Shown here: one piece after another, positions 46,814 through 55,481 of the stretch
Layout of the letters: every line of letters begins with the position of its first letter
How positions within the stretch are numbered: position 1 is the stretch's first letter
Assembly (NCBI RefSeq): GCF_001424125.1
Contig: NZ_LMQI01000003.1
Span: 379,653-443,652 of the forward strand
DNA: 64,000 bases
Direction of reading: 5' to 3'
Source of the DNA: Cellulomonas sp. Leaf395
Lineage (GTDB): Bacteria; Actinomycetota; Actinomycetes; Actinomycetales; Cellulomonadaceae
The notes under the pieces: model-generated
Seen by the model: only the letters and a program-made list of their open reading frames with translations
What the model was told of the DNA's origin: nothing
Databases searched by the model: none
Position numbers and translations under genes: made by a program

Positions 46814-47991
46814 GCCAGCTCCTGCAGTCGGGTCGCGATGCGCTCGGGGGTGGTGTCGCTGATCCAGGCCCCCATGCCGGACTCCACGCCGGCGAGGTAC
46901 TTGAGCTTGCCCGGTGCACGCAGCACCGAGAACAGCTGGAGGTGCAGGCGGGAGACGTCCCTGCCCTGGCGGGTCGGGGCCTGGTGCCAGCCGGAGATGT
47001 ACGGCAGGGGGATCGTCTCGCCGTCGGGGCCGACGAAGAACCGGTCCAGCCGCTGCAGCAGCGCCAGGTAGACGGTCGACAGGTCGTCGCGCTCCGCGTC
47101 GGTGAGAGCCGGCAGGTCGGGGACGTCGCGTCGGGGGGCCAGGTGCACCTCGACGGGCCAGCGCGCCGCGAACGGCACGTACGCCACCCAGTGCTCGGAC
47201 TCCAGGACGATCCGTTCCCCGTGCGCCAGCTCGGCGTCCAGGACGTCCCGGCCCAGCAGGCGACCGGTCCGCTCGTGGTGCGCGCGGGCCTCGGTGAGCA
47301 TCGCGGTCGTCCTCGGGGTGACGTACGGGAACGCGTAGATCTGTCCGTGCGGGTGGTGCAGTGTGACGCCGATCTCCTTGCCGCGGTTCTCGAACACGAA
47401 CACCTGCTCGATGCCGGGCAGCGCGCTGAGCGCCTCCGTCCGCTGCGTCCAGGCCTCCACGATCGTCCGCATCCGGCGCGGTGTCACCGTGCTCAGCGAC
47501 GCGGTCGAGTCGGCCGAGAAGCAGATGACCTCGCAGCGCCCGGCGGCGGGCCGGACGGTCCAGAGGGGTTCGCCATCGCGCTGCACCGGCGCGTCCGGGA
47601 TCCCCGGGACAGCGAGCAGAGACGGGAAGCGGTTCTCGAAGACGACGACGTCGTAGTCCTCGGCGGGGATCTCGCCGTCCTGGTACACCGCGCCGGGCTT
47701 GGCGGGGGCCAGCGGGTTGGCGTCGGCCGGCGGCAGGAACGTGCGGTTCATCCGGTGGGCGGCCATCGGGATCCACTCGCCGGTGAGCGGGTCGCGGCGC
47801 AGCTCCGGACCGGTGACGGGCTGCGGGACCCCGTCCGCGTCGGGCACCGGTGCGAACCTGTCCACGAGAGGGCGCGCGTCGGTCAGGGTGCGGGTCGCGC
47901 CGCCTGAGACGTACGGCTCGGAGTCGTCGAAGTAGATCAGCTCCCGACCGTCAGCCAAGGTGGTCGGAGTGATTCTGACGGGTGCTGTCAC
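46810..47991 (-). CDS. galT: Galactose-1-phosphate uridylyltransferase
   Basis: 393 residues. Conserved segments are LRRDPLTGEWIPMAAHRMNR, YDVVVFENRFPSL, the nucleophile region in LHHPHGQIYAFPY (HPH motif) and WVAYVPFAARWPVEVHLAPR. It exchanges UDP between glucose and galactose in the Leloir pathway. The GTG at 47991 overlaps the stop of the DeoR gene (GTGA). galE is not in the window. Confidence 0.95.
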   Translation of the reverse strand: MTAPVRITPTTLADGRELIYFDDSEPYVSGGATRTLTDARPLVDRFAPVPDADGVPQPVTGPELRRDPLTGEWIPMAAHRMNRTFLPPADANPLAPAKPGAVYQDGEIPAEDYDVVVFENRFPSLLAVPGIPDAPVQRDGEPLWTVRPAAGRCEVICFSADSTASLSTVTPRRMRTIVEAWTQRTEALSALPGIEQVFVFENRGKEIGVTLHHPHGQIYAFPYVTPRTTAMLTEARAHHERTGRLLGRDVLDAELAHGERIVLESEHWVAYVPFAARWPVEVHLAPRRDVPDLPALTDAERDDLSTVYLALLQRLDRFFVGPDGETIPLPYISGWHQAPTRQGRDVSRLHLQLFSVLRAPGKLKYLAGVESGMGAWISDTTPERIATRLQELA

Positions 47992-48773
47992 GGAGTGGCT
48001 CCTGAGGTGGTGACCAGGCGGAGGGCCGCTCCGGTCAGGTGTCGTCGTGCGTCGGCGGGCAGGGCGTCGTCGGTGAGAAGGGTGTCGACGTCGTCGAGGG
48101 GGGCGATCCGGGCCAGGCCGACGACCCCCCACTTGGTGTGGTCGGCGAGCACCGTGGTCGCAGCGGCGCAGGCCATGAGGGCGCGGTCGGTGGCAGCCTC
48201 GGCGAGGTTGGGCGTGGTCAGGCCGCTCGCGTCGAGGCCGTGCACGCCGAGAAAGGTGCGGTCGACGCGCAGGCTCGCCAGCGTGGCGTCTGCGACGGGG
48301 CCGACGAGCGCGTCGGACGGTGTGCGGACCCCACCGGTGAGGATGACCTCGACGTCGGCCGCGCCGTGCAGGGCGTCGGCGATGCGCAGGCCGTTGGTCA
48401 CCACCGTGAGGTTCGCGATGTCAGCACCGGCGAGCAGCTCCGCCAGCAGGTACGTGGTCGTTCCTGCGGACAGGGCGATCGCCTGGCCGGGCTCGATGGT
48501 GGCGAGCGCGGACCGGGCGATCGCCGCCTTCTCGGGGCCCGCCCAGGAACGCTTCGCCTCGAAGCCCGGCTCGTCGGTGGGCCGGCCGAGGGCGTCGGGA
48601 GCGACCGCGCCGCCGTGCACGCGGCGGACCAGCCCGGCCCGGGCGAGCTCGGCGATGTCGCGCCGGACGGTCATGTCCGAGACGTCGAGGCTCTCGACGA
48701 GGTCGGCGACGCGTGCGGCCCCGTCGGCACGCACGGCAGCCAGGATCCGGTCCTGACGCTGGGAGGCGAGCAC
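47988..48773 (-). CDS. DeoR-family repressor of the galactose operon
   Basis: 261 residues. The DeoR HTH is RQDRILAAVRADGAARVADL followed by VESLDVSDMTVRRDIAELARAG and RRVHGGA. The C-terminal sugar-phosphate sensor domain contains LSAGTTTYLLAELL, LTVVTNGLRIADAL, VILTGGVRTPSDALVGP and VLADHTKWGVVG. It is the first gene of the operon and probably represses itself and galTK until a phosphorylated sugar binds. A TTTGTTGG/TGTTGAAG-type site lies just upstream. Confidence 0.92.
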   Translation of the reverse strand: MLASQRQDRILAAVRADGAARVADLVESLDVSDMTVRRDIAELARAGLVRRVHGGAVAPDALGRPTDEPGFEAKRSWAGPEKAAIARSALATIEPGQAIALSAGTTTYLLAELLAGADIANLTVVTNGLRIADALHGAADVEVILTGGVRTPSDALVGPVADATLASLRVDRTFLGVHGLDASGLTTPNLAEAATDRALMACAAATTVLADHTKWGVVGLARIAPLDDVDTLLTDDALPADARRHLTGAALRLVTTSGATP

Positions 48774-48790
48774 CCGAACACTCTCGCACG

Positions 48791-48812
48791 CAATCCAACA
48801 AACTTCAACATG
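48791..48812 (-). promoter_or_regulatory. Probable DeoR operator
   Basis: Read on the minus strand it contains ATGTTGAAGTTTGTTGGAT, two direct TGTTG words ten bases apart, the kind of repeated TGTT motif bound by DeoR proteins. It is about 20 bp before the repressor start, in the most AT-rich patch of this gap. Confidence 0.5.
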
Positions 48813-48995
48813 CAGGTGCCGACGAGGTCCACGTACGCACAGGTTCCACCCCCCCGGGAGTGCGGACGTCCGCAGATTCGGTCGCCGGGACGCTCGATCG
48901 TGCGGACGTTGCGGAAGGTGATGGGCTGCGTCCGCGGGTTCGGTTTCTGAGGCGCTCGATCGTGCGGACGTTGCGGGTGCCGGGCGGCAGCTGCG
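48813..48995. repeat. Intergenic block with a 24-bp direct repeat
   Basis: No gene is seen. A 24-bp word (CGCTCGATCG followed by TGCGGACGTTGCGG) occurs perfectly at 48891-48914 and 48953-48976. A related GTGCGGACGTCCGCA palindrome lies at 48860-48874. Similar GTGCGGACGT words fill the gap at 7380-7480, so this is a dispersed intergenic family. Confidence 0.6.
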
Positions 48996-50144
48996 TCAGC
49001 GGCCCGCCGGGGTCAGGCCCAGGGAGCGACCCGCGAGACCGCGGCGACGGGCCGTCAGGGAGCGCGCCACGCCCACGAGTGCCTGCGCGGCGGGGGAGTC
49101 CGGGGCGCTCAGCACGACGGGGGTGCCCGCGTCGCCCGCCTCGCGCAGGCGTACGTCCAGCGGCACCTGCCCGAGCAGCGGGACGTCACCGCCGGTGATC
49201 CGTGTGAGGTTGTCGGCGACCCTCTGCCCGCCGCCGGTGCCGAAGACGTCGAGCCGCGACCCGTCGGGCTGCTCGAGCCACGACATGTTCTCCACGACGC
49301 CCACCACGTGCTGCCGGGTCTGCACGGCGACGGACCCCGCCCGCTCGGCCACCTCGGCCGCCGCGACCTGCGGGGTCGTGACGACGACGATCTCGGAGCT
49401 CGGCAGCAGCTGCGCCACCGAGATGGCGATGTCTCCGGTGCCGGGCGGAAGGTCGAGCAGGAGCACGTCGAGGTCGCCCCAGAACACGTCCGCGAGGAAC
49501 TGCTGCAGCGCGCGGTGCAGCATCGGTCCCCGCCAGACGACCGGCTGCCCGGGCGGGACGAACATGCCGATCGAGACGACCAGGACGCCGAACGCCTCGG
49601 GCGGCAGCAGCATGTCGTCGACCCGCGTCGGCTGCCGCGTGACCCCGAGCATCCGCGGGATCGAGAAGCCGTAGATGTCAGCGTCGACGATGCCCACCTT
49701 CAGCCCGTCGGCGGCCATCGCGACCGCCAGGTTGGCCGTGACGGACGACTTGCCGACGCCGCCCTTGCCGGACGCGATCGCGAACACCTTGGTGAGCGAG
49801 CCCGGCTGCGCGAACGGGATGACCGGCTCGGAGGCCGTGCCCCGCAGCAGCGTCCGCAGCGCCGCACGCTGCTCGGCCGACATCACGCCGAACACGACGG
49901 AGACGTCGTCGATCCCCTCGACGGTCGCCGCGGCCGCGCTGACGTCGCGGGTGAGGGTGTCCTTGAGGGGGCAACCGGGAGTGGTCAGGTCGATGCCGAC
50001 CGTCGCCCGGGATCCGACGACCTCGACGGAGCGGACCATGCCGAGGTCGGTGATCGGACGCTTGATCTCGGGGTCGAGGACGTGCGTCAGCGCGTCGCGG
50101 ATGGCATCGAGGAGCGGGTCGGTGGGGTCCGGCATGGAGCCCAT
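48996..50144 (-). CDS. mrp: Mrp/ApbC-type iron-sulfur cluster carrier ATPase
   Basis: 382 residues. An N-terminal MIP18/DUF59 domain (DALTHVLDPEIKRPITDLGM, about residues 15-95) is fused to a P-loop NTPase with the deviant Walker A ASGKGGVGKSSVTANLAVAM, DADIYGFSIPRMLG and LLLDLPPGTGDIAISVAQLL. It is expected to carry or insert Fe-S clusters. The usual C-terminal CxxC of some Mrp proteins is not visible. The start is ATG 50144 or 50135; neither has a good ribosome site. Confidence 0.92.
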   Translation of the reverse strand: MGSMPDPTDPLLDAIRDALTHVLDPEIKRPITDLGMVRSVEVVGSRATVGIDLTTPGCPLKDTLTRDVSAAAATVEGIDDVSVVFGVMSAEQRAALRTLLRGTASEPVIPFAQPGSLTKVFAIASGKGGVGKSSVTANLAVAMAADGLKVGIVDADIYGFSIPRMLGVTRQPTRVDDMLLPPEAFGVLVVSIGMFVPPGQPVVWRGPMLHRALQQFLADVFWGDLDVLLLDLPPGTGDIAISVAQLLPSSEIVVVTTPQVAAAEVAERAGSVAVQTRQHVVGVVENMSWLEQPDGSRLDVFGTGGGQRVADNLTRITGGDVPLLGQVPLDVRLREAGDAGTPVVLSAPDSPAAQALVGVARSLTARRRGLAGRSLGLTPAGR

Positions 50145-50172
50145 CGTAGGTCGGTCGGAGTGAGTCCCGCGG

Positions 50173-50733
50173 TCAGCCCCGCGCCTGCCGGTCCGCGCCG
50201 CCGCGGGTGCGGTCGCTCTTCCTCTCGGAGCGCTCGCCCTCGTGCTCCTTGTCCCCGTCGCGGTCCGCGGTGAGGTCCTCGAGCATGTTGCGCAGCTCGG
50301 AGCGGACGAAGTCGCGGGTGGCCACCTCGGACAGCGCGATGCGCAGCGCCGCCATCTCGCGGGCCAGGAACTCGGTGTCCGCGAGGTTGCGCTCGGAGCG
50401 CTGCCGGTCCTGCTCGGCCTGCACGCGGTCGCGGTCGGTCTGCCGGTTCTGCGCGAGCAGGATCAAGGGCGCGGCGTACGAGGCCTGGAGCGAGAGCATG
50501 AGCGTGAGCGCCGTGAACCCGTTCGCGGCCTGGTCGAACCGCATGCCCTCGGGGGCCCAGATGTTCCAGGCGATCCAGACCAGGCAGAACAACGTCAGGT
50601 AGATGATGAAGCGCGGGGTCCCCAGGAACCGCGCGATGCTCTCGGAGATCTTCCCGGACGCGTCCTCGTCGAGCTGCGGCCGACGGATGAACCGGCGCCG
50701 CGTCTCCAGCGGCGTGTCCAGGCGGTCAGCCAC
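50173..50733 (-). CDS. DUF1003 membrane protein
   Basis: 186 residues. Two transmembrane helices (FIIYLTLFCLVWIAWNIWAP and GFTALTLMLSLQASYAAPLI) carry the DUF1003 signature, including QASYAAPLILLAQNRQ. A charged coiled-coil-like segment rich in Arg, Glu and Gln follows, ending in a basic disordered tail. The family is uncharacterised and in actinobacteria sits with MgtE-N/CBS genes, as here: the GTG start overlaps the end of the MgtE-like gene by 8 bases. Confidence 0.88.
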   Translation of the reverse strand: MADRLDTPLETRRRFIRRPQLDEDASGKISESIARFLGTPRFIIYLTLFCLVWIAWNIWAPEGMRFDQAANGFTALTLMLSLQASYAAPLILLAQNRQTDRDRVQAEQDRQRSERNLADTEFLAREMAALRIALSEVATRDFVRSELRNMLEDLTADRDGDKEHEGERSERKSDRTRGGADRQARG

Positions 50734-52033
50734 GGCTCACCCCCGGGCGCGTGATGCCGAGGACGCTCGTGTCCGGGAAGTTGCCCTCGTCGTCGGTCTC
50801 CCGCCAGTCCTCGGGCAGGAGGTGGTCCAGGACGTCGTCGACGGAGACCACGCCGAGCAGGCGCTTCTCGGCGTCGACCACCGGCAGGGCCAGCAGGTTG
50901 TAGGTGGCCAGGTTCCGGGTCACCGACAGCAGCGGGGCGTCGACGGGGATGGACTCGATGTCTGTGTCGACGATCGAACCGATGGCCTCGTGCGGGGGCT
51001 CGCGCAGCAACCGCTGCAGGTGCACGACGCCGATGAACCGACCGGTCGGCGTCTCCAGCGGCGGGCGCGCGACGAACACCATCGACGCCAGCGCGGGCGT
51101 GAGGTCCTGACGGCGCACGTGCGCCAGCGCGGCCGCGATGGGGGTCTCCGGACCGAGGATCACCGGCTCGGTGGTCATCAGACCGCCCGCGGTGTTGTCC
51201 TCATAGGCGAGCAGCCGGCGGACGTCCTTCGCCTCGTCGGGCTCCATGAGCTCGAGCAGCTCGGCGGCCTGGTCGTCGGGCAGCTCGCCCAGCAGGTCGG
51301 CGGCGTCGTCGGGCTGCATGGCCTCGAGCACGTCGGCCGCGCGGGTCATGGCCAGGCCCTGCAGGATGCCCACCTGGTCGTCCTCGGGCAGCTCCTCGAG
51401 CACGTCGGCCAGCCGCTCGTTGTCGAGTGCGCTGGCCACCTCCAGCCGTCGGGTGAGGCCGAGGTCGTGCAGCACGTCGGCGAGGTCGGCCGGCTTGAGG
51501 TCCTCGTACTGCGCGAGGAGCAGCTCCGCACCCTGGGCGGCGCTCGCCTGCCCGAGCCCGGTCACCTCGTCGACGGCCACCAGCAGCGTCTCGCCCCGAC
51601 GACGCAGGAGACCCGAGCGCCCACCCGGCATGCGGCGGACGAAGACCTTGGAGATCACCCAGTCACCGTTGCGCTGCAGCTCGATGGCGACGTCCTCGAT
51701 GGACGCCTGCCCGGAGCCGTCGACGAACTCGACGGTGCGGTCCAGCAGCTCGCCCACCGCGAGCGTCTCGAAGGCGCGCTGCTCGAACCGGCGCATGTTC
51801 ACCAGGCCGGTCGAGATGACCTGCCCGGAGTCGATCGCGGTGACGCGGGTGAGCGGGAGGAACACGCGCCGACGCGCGGCCACCTCGACGACGAGGCCGA
51901 CGGCCCGGGGCAGCCCTTTGGGGCGCACCAGCACGACGACGTCACGCACCCGTCCCACCTGGTCTCCGAGGGGGTCGAACACGTTGGTCCCGGCAAGGCG
52001 CGCGACGAACACCCTGGTCCCGACGCTGCTCAC
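50726..52033 (-). CDS. Soluble MgtE N-domain plus CBS-pair protein
   Basis: 435 residues. An N-terminal PRC-barrel-like region (VFVARLAGTNVFDPLGDQVG onward) is followed by the superhelical MgtE-N domain (about 190-290, with repeated ADVLEELPEDD, ADLLGELPDDQAAELLELME units). A CBS pair follows, containing TAGGLMTTEPVILGPETPI and LPVVDAEKRLLGVVSVDDVL. The five-helix Mg2+ channel domain of true MgtE is absent, so this is a cytoplasmic sensor-like protein rather than a transporter. GTG 52033 is used. It is coupled to the DUF1003 gene, with which it may act. Confidence 0.85.
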   Translation of the reverse strand: MSSVGTRVFVARLAGTNVFDPLGDQVGRVRDVVVLVRPKGLPRAVGLVVEVAARRRVFLPLTRVTAIDSGQVISTGLVNMRRFEQRAFETLAVGELLDRTVEFVDGSGQASIEDVAIELQRNGDWVISKVFVRRMPGGRSGLLRRRGETLLVAVDEVTGLGQASAAQGAELLLAQYEDLKPADLADVLHDLGLTRRLEVASALDNERLADVLEELPEDDQVGILQGLAMTRAADVLEAMQPDDAADLLGELPDDQAAELLELMEPDEAKDVRRLLAYEDNTAGGLMTTEPVILGPETPIAAALAHVRRQDLTPALASMVFVARPPLETPTGRFIGVVHLQRLLREPPHEAIGSIVDTDIESIPVDAPLLSVTRNLATYNLLALPVVDAEKRLLGVVSVDDVLDHLLPEDWRETDDEGNFPDTSVLGITRPGVSRG

Positions 52034-52161
52034 GTCGGTCAGCCTAGACCGGGCACGGGCAGTCGGCCGTCGCGCCACCGCGTACGACGCGCGTTGTTCC
52101 ACCGCTAGTCACCGGGCTGTCGGGTCTGGCGATCCCCTCAGGGCTGGGGGAGGATCGCGGC

Positions 52162-52872
52162 ATGTCGTTCTCCGGTAACGCCCGACCCCCGCGCACCCCG
52201 ACCCCGCCGCAGGGCGAGACGGTCGCCTCCTACTCCACCTACCTCGAGGCGCAGAAGGCCGTCGACCACCTCGCGGACAACGCGTTCGCGGTGCAGCTGG
52301 TGACGATCGTCGGCACCGACCTGAAGATGGTCGAACGCGTCACCGGACGCCTCTCCTACCCGCGCGTCGCGCTCGGCGGGTTCCTGTCCGGAGCGTGGTT
52401 CGGCCTCTTCGTCGGGCTCCTGCTCAGCCTCTTCAGCGCGCCGGGCGCGCAGAGCCCGCTGGTGCCGGCGATCTTCATCGGTGGCGCCTTCGGACTGCTG
52501 TTCGCGATCCTCACGTACTCGTTCTCCCGCGGGAAGCGGGACTTCACGTCGACGAGCCAGATCGTCGCGTCGTCCTACGCGGTGCTGTGCCGGCAGGAGC
52601 AGGCGCACAAGGCGCGCGAGCTCCTGCGCGAGATCGGTGGCGTCCAGTCCGGCTGGCCCGCGCGTCCGCCGGCGCCGATCACCACCACCAGCCCGTCGGA
52701 TCCGTCGGGTGCGTACCCGCCGGCTGGGGGGTCCCAGCCGTGGGGGTCTCCGACCGTGCCGCCGGTCGCGCCGCCCGGACCACCCGCTCCGCCGACCGGA
52801 CCGCCCTCCGACCGACCCGGTCAGCCCGGGCCGACGTCCGCGCCTCCGACCGGGCCACCGACCGCGCCCTGA
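52162..52872 (+). CDS. Membrane protein with general-stress-protein-17M-like domain
   Basis: 236 residues. TVASYSTYLEAQKAVDHLAD and FAVQLVTIVGTDLKMVERVT form the small alpha/beta domain found in YflT/GSP17M-type proteins. Two transmembrane helices (about 77-98 and 105-128) follow, then QIVASSYAVLCRQEQAHKAR. The last 70 residues are Pro/Gly/Thr-rich and probably disordered. Function unknown. The 3' end overlaps a small gene candidate on the other strand. Confidence 0.78.
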   Translation: MSFSGNARPPRTPTPPQGETVASYSTYLEAQKAVDHLADNAFAVQLVTIVGTDLKMVERVTGRLSYPRVALGGFLSGAWFGLFVGLLLSLFSAPGAQSPLVPAIFIGGAFGLLFAILTYSFSRGKRDFTSTSQIVASSYAVLCRQEQAHKARELLREIGGVQSGWPARPPAPITTTSPSDPSGAYPPAGGSQPWGSPTVPPVAPPGPPAPPTGPPSDRPGQPGPTSAPPTGPPTAP

Positions 52873-52984
52873 GCCGCTCGCCGACCGTGGGCGCCGGCTC
52901 GACCTGCGGGGCGTCGGGGCCCGCGCTGCGCACCTCGCGCAGCGTGGCGGCCTTCCAGAACAGCAGTGCGAGGTTCGGTTCCAT
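52679..52984 (-). CDS. Candidate small basic protein overlapping the neighbouring gene's 3' end
   Basis: 101 residues starting MEPNLALLFWKAATLREVRS. A full AGGAGG ribosome-binding site lies five bases before the ATG, the best in this part of the window. The first 40 residues look like a real protein. The remainder is Arg/Ala-rich and is read antisense to the proline-rich tail of the stress-protein gene for 194 bp. No family was recognised. It could be a genuine gene or a shorter one whose downstream frame is fortuitously open. Confidence 0.45.
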   Translation of the reverse strand: MEPNLALLFWKAATLREVRSAGPDAPQVEPAPTVGERLRARSVARSEARTSARADRVGRRAVRSAERVVRAARPAARSETPTAGTPQPAGTHPTDPTGWWW

Positions 52985-53051
52985 GTCTGCCTCCTGTGTC
53001 GGGATGTCCCTTCACACGAGGTGACGCCGACCGGCGGCCCCGATCGACACC

Positions 53052-54578
53052 TCAGCCGCGGAGAAGTCCCGCCATCCACGCCTCGACGGCGTCGGGGTGC
53101 CGGGGCAGCGCGGCCGAGAGGTTCTCGTTGCCGTCGGCGGTGACCAGCACGTCGTCCTCGATGCGCACCCCGATGCCGCGATACTCCGCCGGGACCAGCA
53201 GGTCGTCCGACTTGAAGTACAGGCCCGGCTCGATGGTGAAGACCATGCCGGGCTCGAGGACCCCGTCGAGGTAGAGCTCCGCGCGTGCCTGCGCGCAGTC
53301 GTGCACGTCGAGTCCGAGGTGGTGGCTGGTGCCGTGCACCATCCACCGCCGGTGGTGCTGGTTCTCCTGCAGCAGTGCCTCCTCGGCGGTGACCGGCAGC
53401 AGCCCCCACTCCTCGAGCCGCGCCGCGATGACCTTCATGGCGGCCTCGTGGACGTCCCGGAACCGGGCGCCGGGCACGGCGGCCGCGAACCCGGCGTCCG
53501 CGGCGTCGAGCACCGCCTGGTAGATGCGGCGCTGGACCTCGGTGAACGTCCCGTCGATCGGCAGCGTCCGGGTGATGTCGGCCGTGTACAGCGAGTCGAC
53601 CTCGACGCCGGCGTCCACGAGCACCAGCTCGCCCGGGGTCACCCGGCCGTCGTTGTCGATCCAGTGCAGCGTCGTGGCGTGCTCGCCGGACGCGGCGATC
53701 GTCTCGTACCCGACGGCGTTGCCCTCCTGGCGGGCGTGGCCGATGAACGTGCCCTCGATGACCCGCTCGCCGCGGCGGTGCGCGACGGCCTGGGGGAGTG
53801 CGCGGACGATCTTCTCGAAGCCGTCGATGGTGGTGTCCACGGCGAGGCGCATCTGCTCGATCTCGTGGGTGTCCTTGACCAGCCGGAGCTCCGAGAGAGC
53901 CTCGGCCAGCTTCTCGTCCCTCTTCCCGGCCTCCTCGGTGGCGCGGATCTCCTCGACCAGGTCCTCGATCGCCTCGTCCACGTCGGGGACGACCCGCACC
54001 TGCACGCCGTCCACGCCGACGTCCTTGGCCACCCCGTCGCGCAGGTCGTCGAGGTGCGCGGTGCTGATGCCCGTGAGCGCCTCGAGATCCTCCAGCGTCG
54101 GACGCGCGCCCACCCAGAACTCGCCGTAACGGGCGTCCGAGAAGAACTCGACCGTGTCCCGGCCCGCGAGCGGCCGGATGTAGAGCACCGCGTGATGACC
54201 GCTGCCGTCGTCGCCGGTGCCGTCCTCGACGGGGTGCAGGACCAGCACCGCGTCCGGCTCCTGCTCGGACCCCAGGCCGGTGAGGTGCGCGAACGCGGAG
54301 TGCGGGCGGAAGCGGTAGTCGGTGTCGTTGGACCGCGGCTTGAACGTGCCGGCGGGGATGACGAGCCGTTCGCCCGGGAACTGCGCCGACAGCGCCGAAC
54401 GTCGCGCGGCGGTGTGGTCGGCGGCCGGGCTGCGCTCGAGGGGCGTCGACGCACGCGCGCCCCACCCGGACGTGATGAACCGCACGAACTCCGCCGAGCC
54501 GGGCCGCTGGGAACGGTTGCTGCCGCGGTCGGCGAGCGGCTGCTCGGTGGCGGTCTCCGGCGTCAGGTCCTCACTCAT
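53052..54578 (-). CDS. pepP: Xaa-Pro aminopeptidase (M24B)
   Basis: 508 residues. An N-terminal aminopeptidase-P domain (RLVIPAGTFKPRSNDTDYRF onward) is followed by the pita-bread peptidase domain. Its metal ligands are visible: two Asp in LVDAGVEVDSLYTADITRTL, His in GTSHHLGLDVHD, and Glu in FTIEPGLYF and RIEDDVLVT. It removes an N-terminal residue preceding proline. ATG 54578 (MSEDLTPE) is used. It is divergent from the PHP gene across 60 bp. Confidence 0.94.
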   Translation of the reverse strand: MSEDLTPETATEQPLADRGSNRSQRPGSAEFVRFITSGWGARASTPLERSPAADHTAARRSALSAQFPGERLVIPAGTFKPRSNDTDYRFRPHSAFAHLTGLGSEQEPDAVLVLHPVEDGTGDDGSGHHAVLYIRPLAGRDTVEFFSDARYGEFWVGARPTLEDLEALTGISTAHLDDLRDGVAKDVGVDGVQVRVVPDVDEAIEDLVEEIRATEEAGKRDEKLAEALSELRLVKDTHEIEQMRLAVDTTIDGFEKIVRALPQAVAHRRGERVIEGTFIGHARQEGNAVGYETIAASGEHATTLHWIDNDGRVTPGELVLVDAGVEVDSLYTADITRTLPIDGTFTEVQRRIYQAVLDAADAGFAAAVPGARFRDVHEAAMKVIAARLEEWGLLPVTAEEALLQENQHHRRWMVHGTSHHLGLDVHDCAQARAELYLDGVLEPGMVFTIEPGLYFKSDDLLVPAEYRGIGVRIEDDVLVTADGNENLSAALPRHPDAVEAWMAGLLRG

Positions 54579-54638
54579 GGCGCCATCCTCGCACCAGCCT
54601 GGGCCGAGGTCGGTGACGGGTGCAGCTAGCGTGAGCGC

Positions 54639-55481
54639 GTGCGCATCGACCTCCACACCCACTCGACGGCGTCGGACGGGACCGATGCGCCCGCGCAGGT
54701 GGTGGCGGACGCGGCGGCCGCCGGGCTTGACGTCGTCGCCCTCACCGACCACGACACGACGTCGGGTTGGCCCGAAGCAGCAGCGGCAGCGCGGGACCAT
54801 GGCATCGCCCTGGTGCGGGGGACCGAGGTCTCGGCCCGGGCCCACGGGATCAGCATCCACCTGCTGTCCTACCTCCAGGACCCGACGCACCCGGCGCTGA
54901 CGGTCGAGCTGGACCGGACGCGCGACGCGCGCCTCCACCGGGCCCGGGCGATCGTCGAGCTGCTCGCCGTCGACGTGCCGATCACCTGGGACGACGTGCT
55001 GGAGCACTCCCGCGACGCGATCGTCGTCGGTCGCCCGCACATCGCCGACGCCCTGGTCGCCCGCGGCGTCGTGCCCGACCGGGACGCCGCGTTCACGCAC
55101 CTGCTCTCCGCCGCCGGGCCGTACCACGTGCCCCACTACGCCCCCGACGGCCCGGACGCCGTGCGCGCGATCCGTGCGGCCGGTGGTGTCCCCGTCTTCG
55201 CCCACCCCGGCGCCGACGCCCGCGGCCGGATCGTGCCCGACCGAGTCTTCGACCGCCTCGCCGAGGCCGGCCTGGGCGGGATCGAGGTGGACCACCGCGA
55301 CCACTCGCCCGCGCAGCGCGAGCGGCTGACCGCGATCGCCGACCGGCTCGGGCTGCTCGTGACCGGTTCGAGCGACTACCACGGTGCCGGCAAGGCCAAC
55401 CGGCTCGGGGAGAACCTGACCGCGCCCGAGGTGCTCGCGGCGATCGAGGACCAGGGGACCTCGCCGGTGGTCAGGCCGTGA
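54639..55481 (+). CDS. PHP-domain phosphoesterase (TrpH/nucleoside-bisphosphate phosphatase type)
   Basis: 280 residues. The metal-binding motifs of the PHP fold are clear: DLHTHSTASDG, ALTDHDT, RGTEVSA, GRPHIADALV, VFAHPGA and SSDYHG. TrpH-type enzymes dephosphorylate 3',5'-nucleoside bisphosphates and degrade short RNA from the 5' end. The GTG at 54639 fits the family N-terminus MRIDLHTHS. The marC gene overlaps its stop (GTGA). Confidence 0.9.
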   Translation: MRIDLHTHSTASDGTDAPAQVVADAAAAGLDVVALTDHDTTSGWPEAAAAARDHGIALVRGTEVSARAHGISIHLLSYLQDPTHPALTVELDRTRDARLHRARAIVELLAVDVPITWDDVLEHSRDAIVVGRPHIADALVARGVVPDRDAAFTHLLSAAGPYHVPHYAPDGPDAVRAIRAAGGVPVFAHPGADARGRIVPDRVFDRLAEAGLGGIEVDHRDHSPAQRERLTAIADRLGLLVTGSSDYHGAGKANRLGENLTAPEVLAAIEDQGTSPVVRP

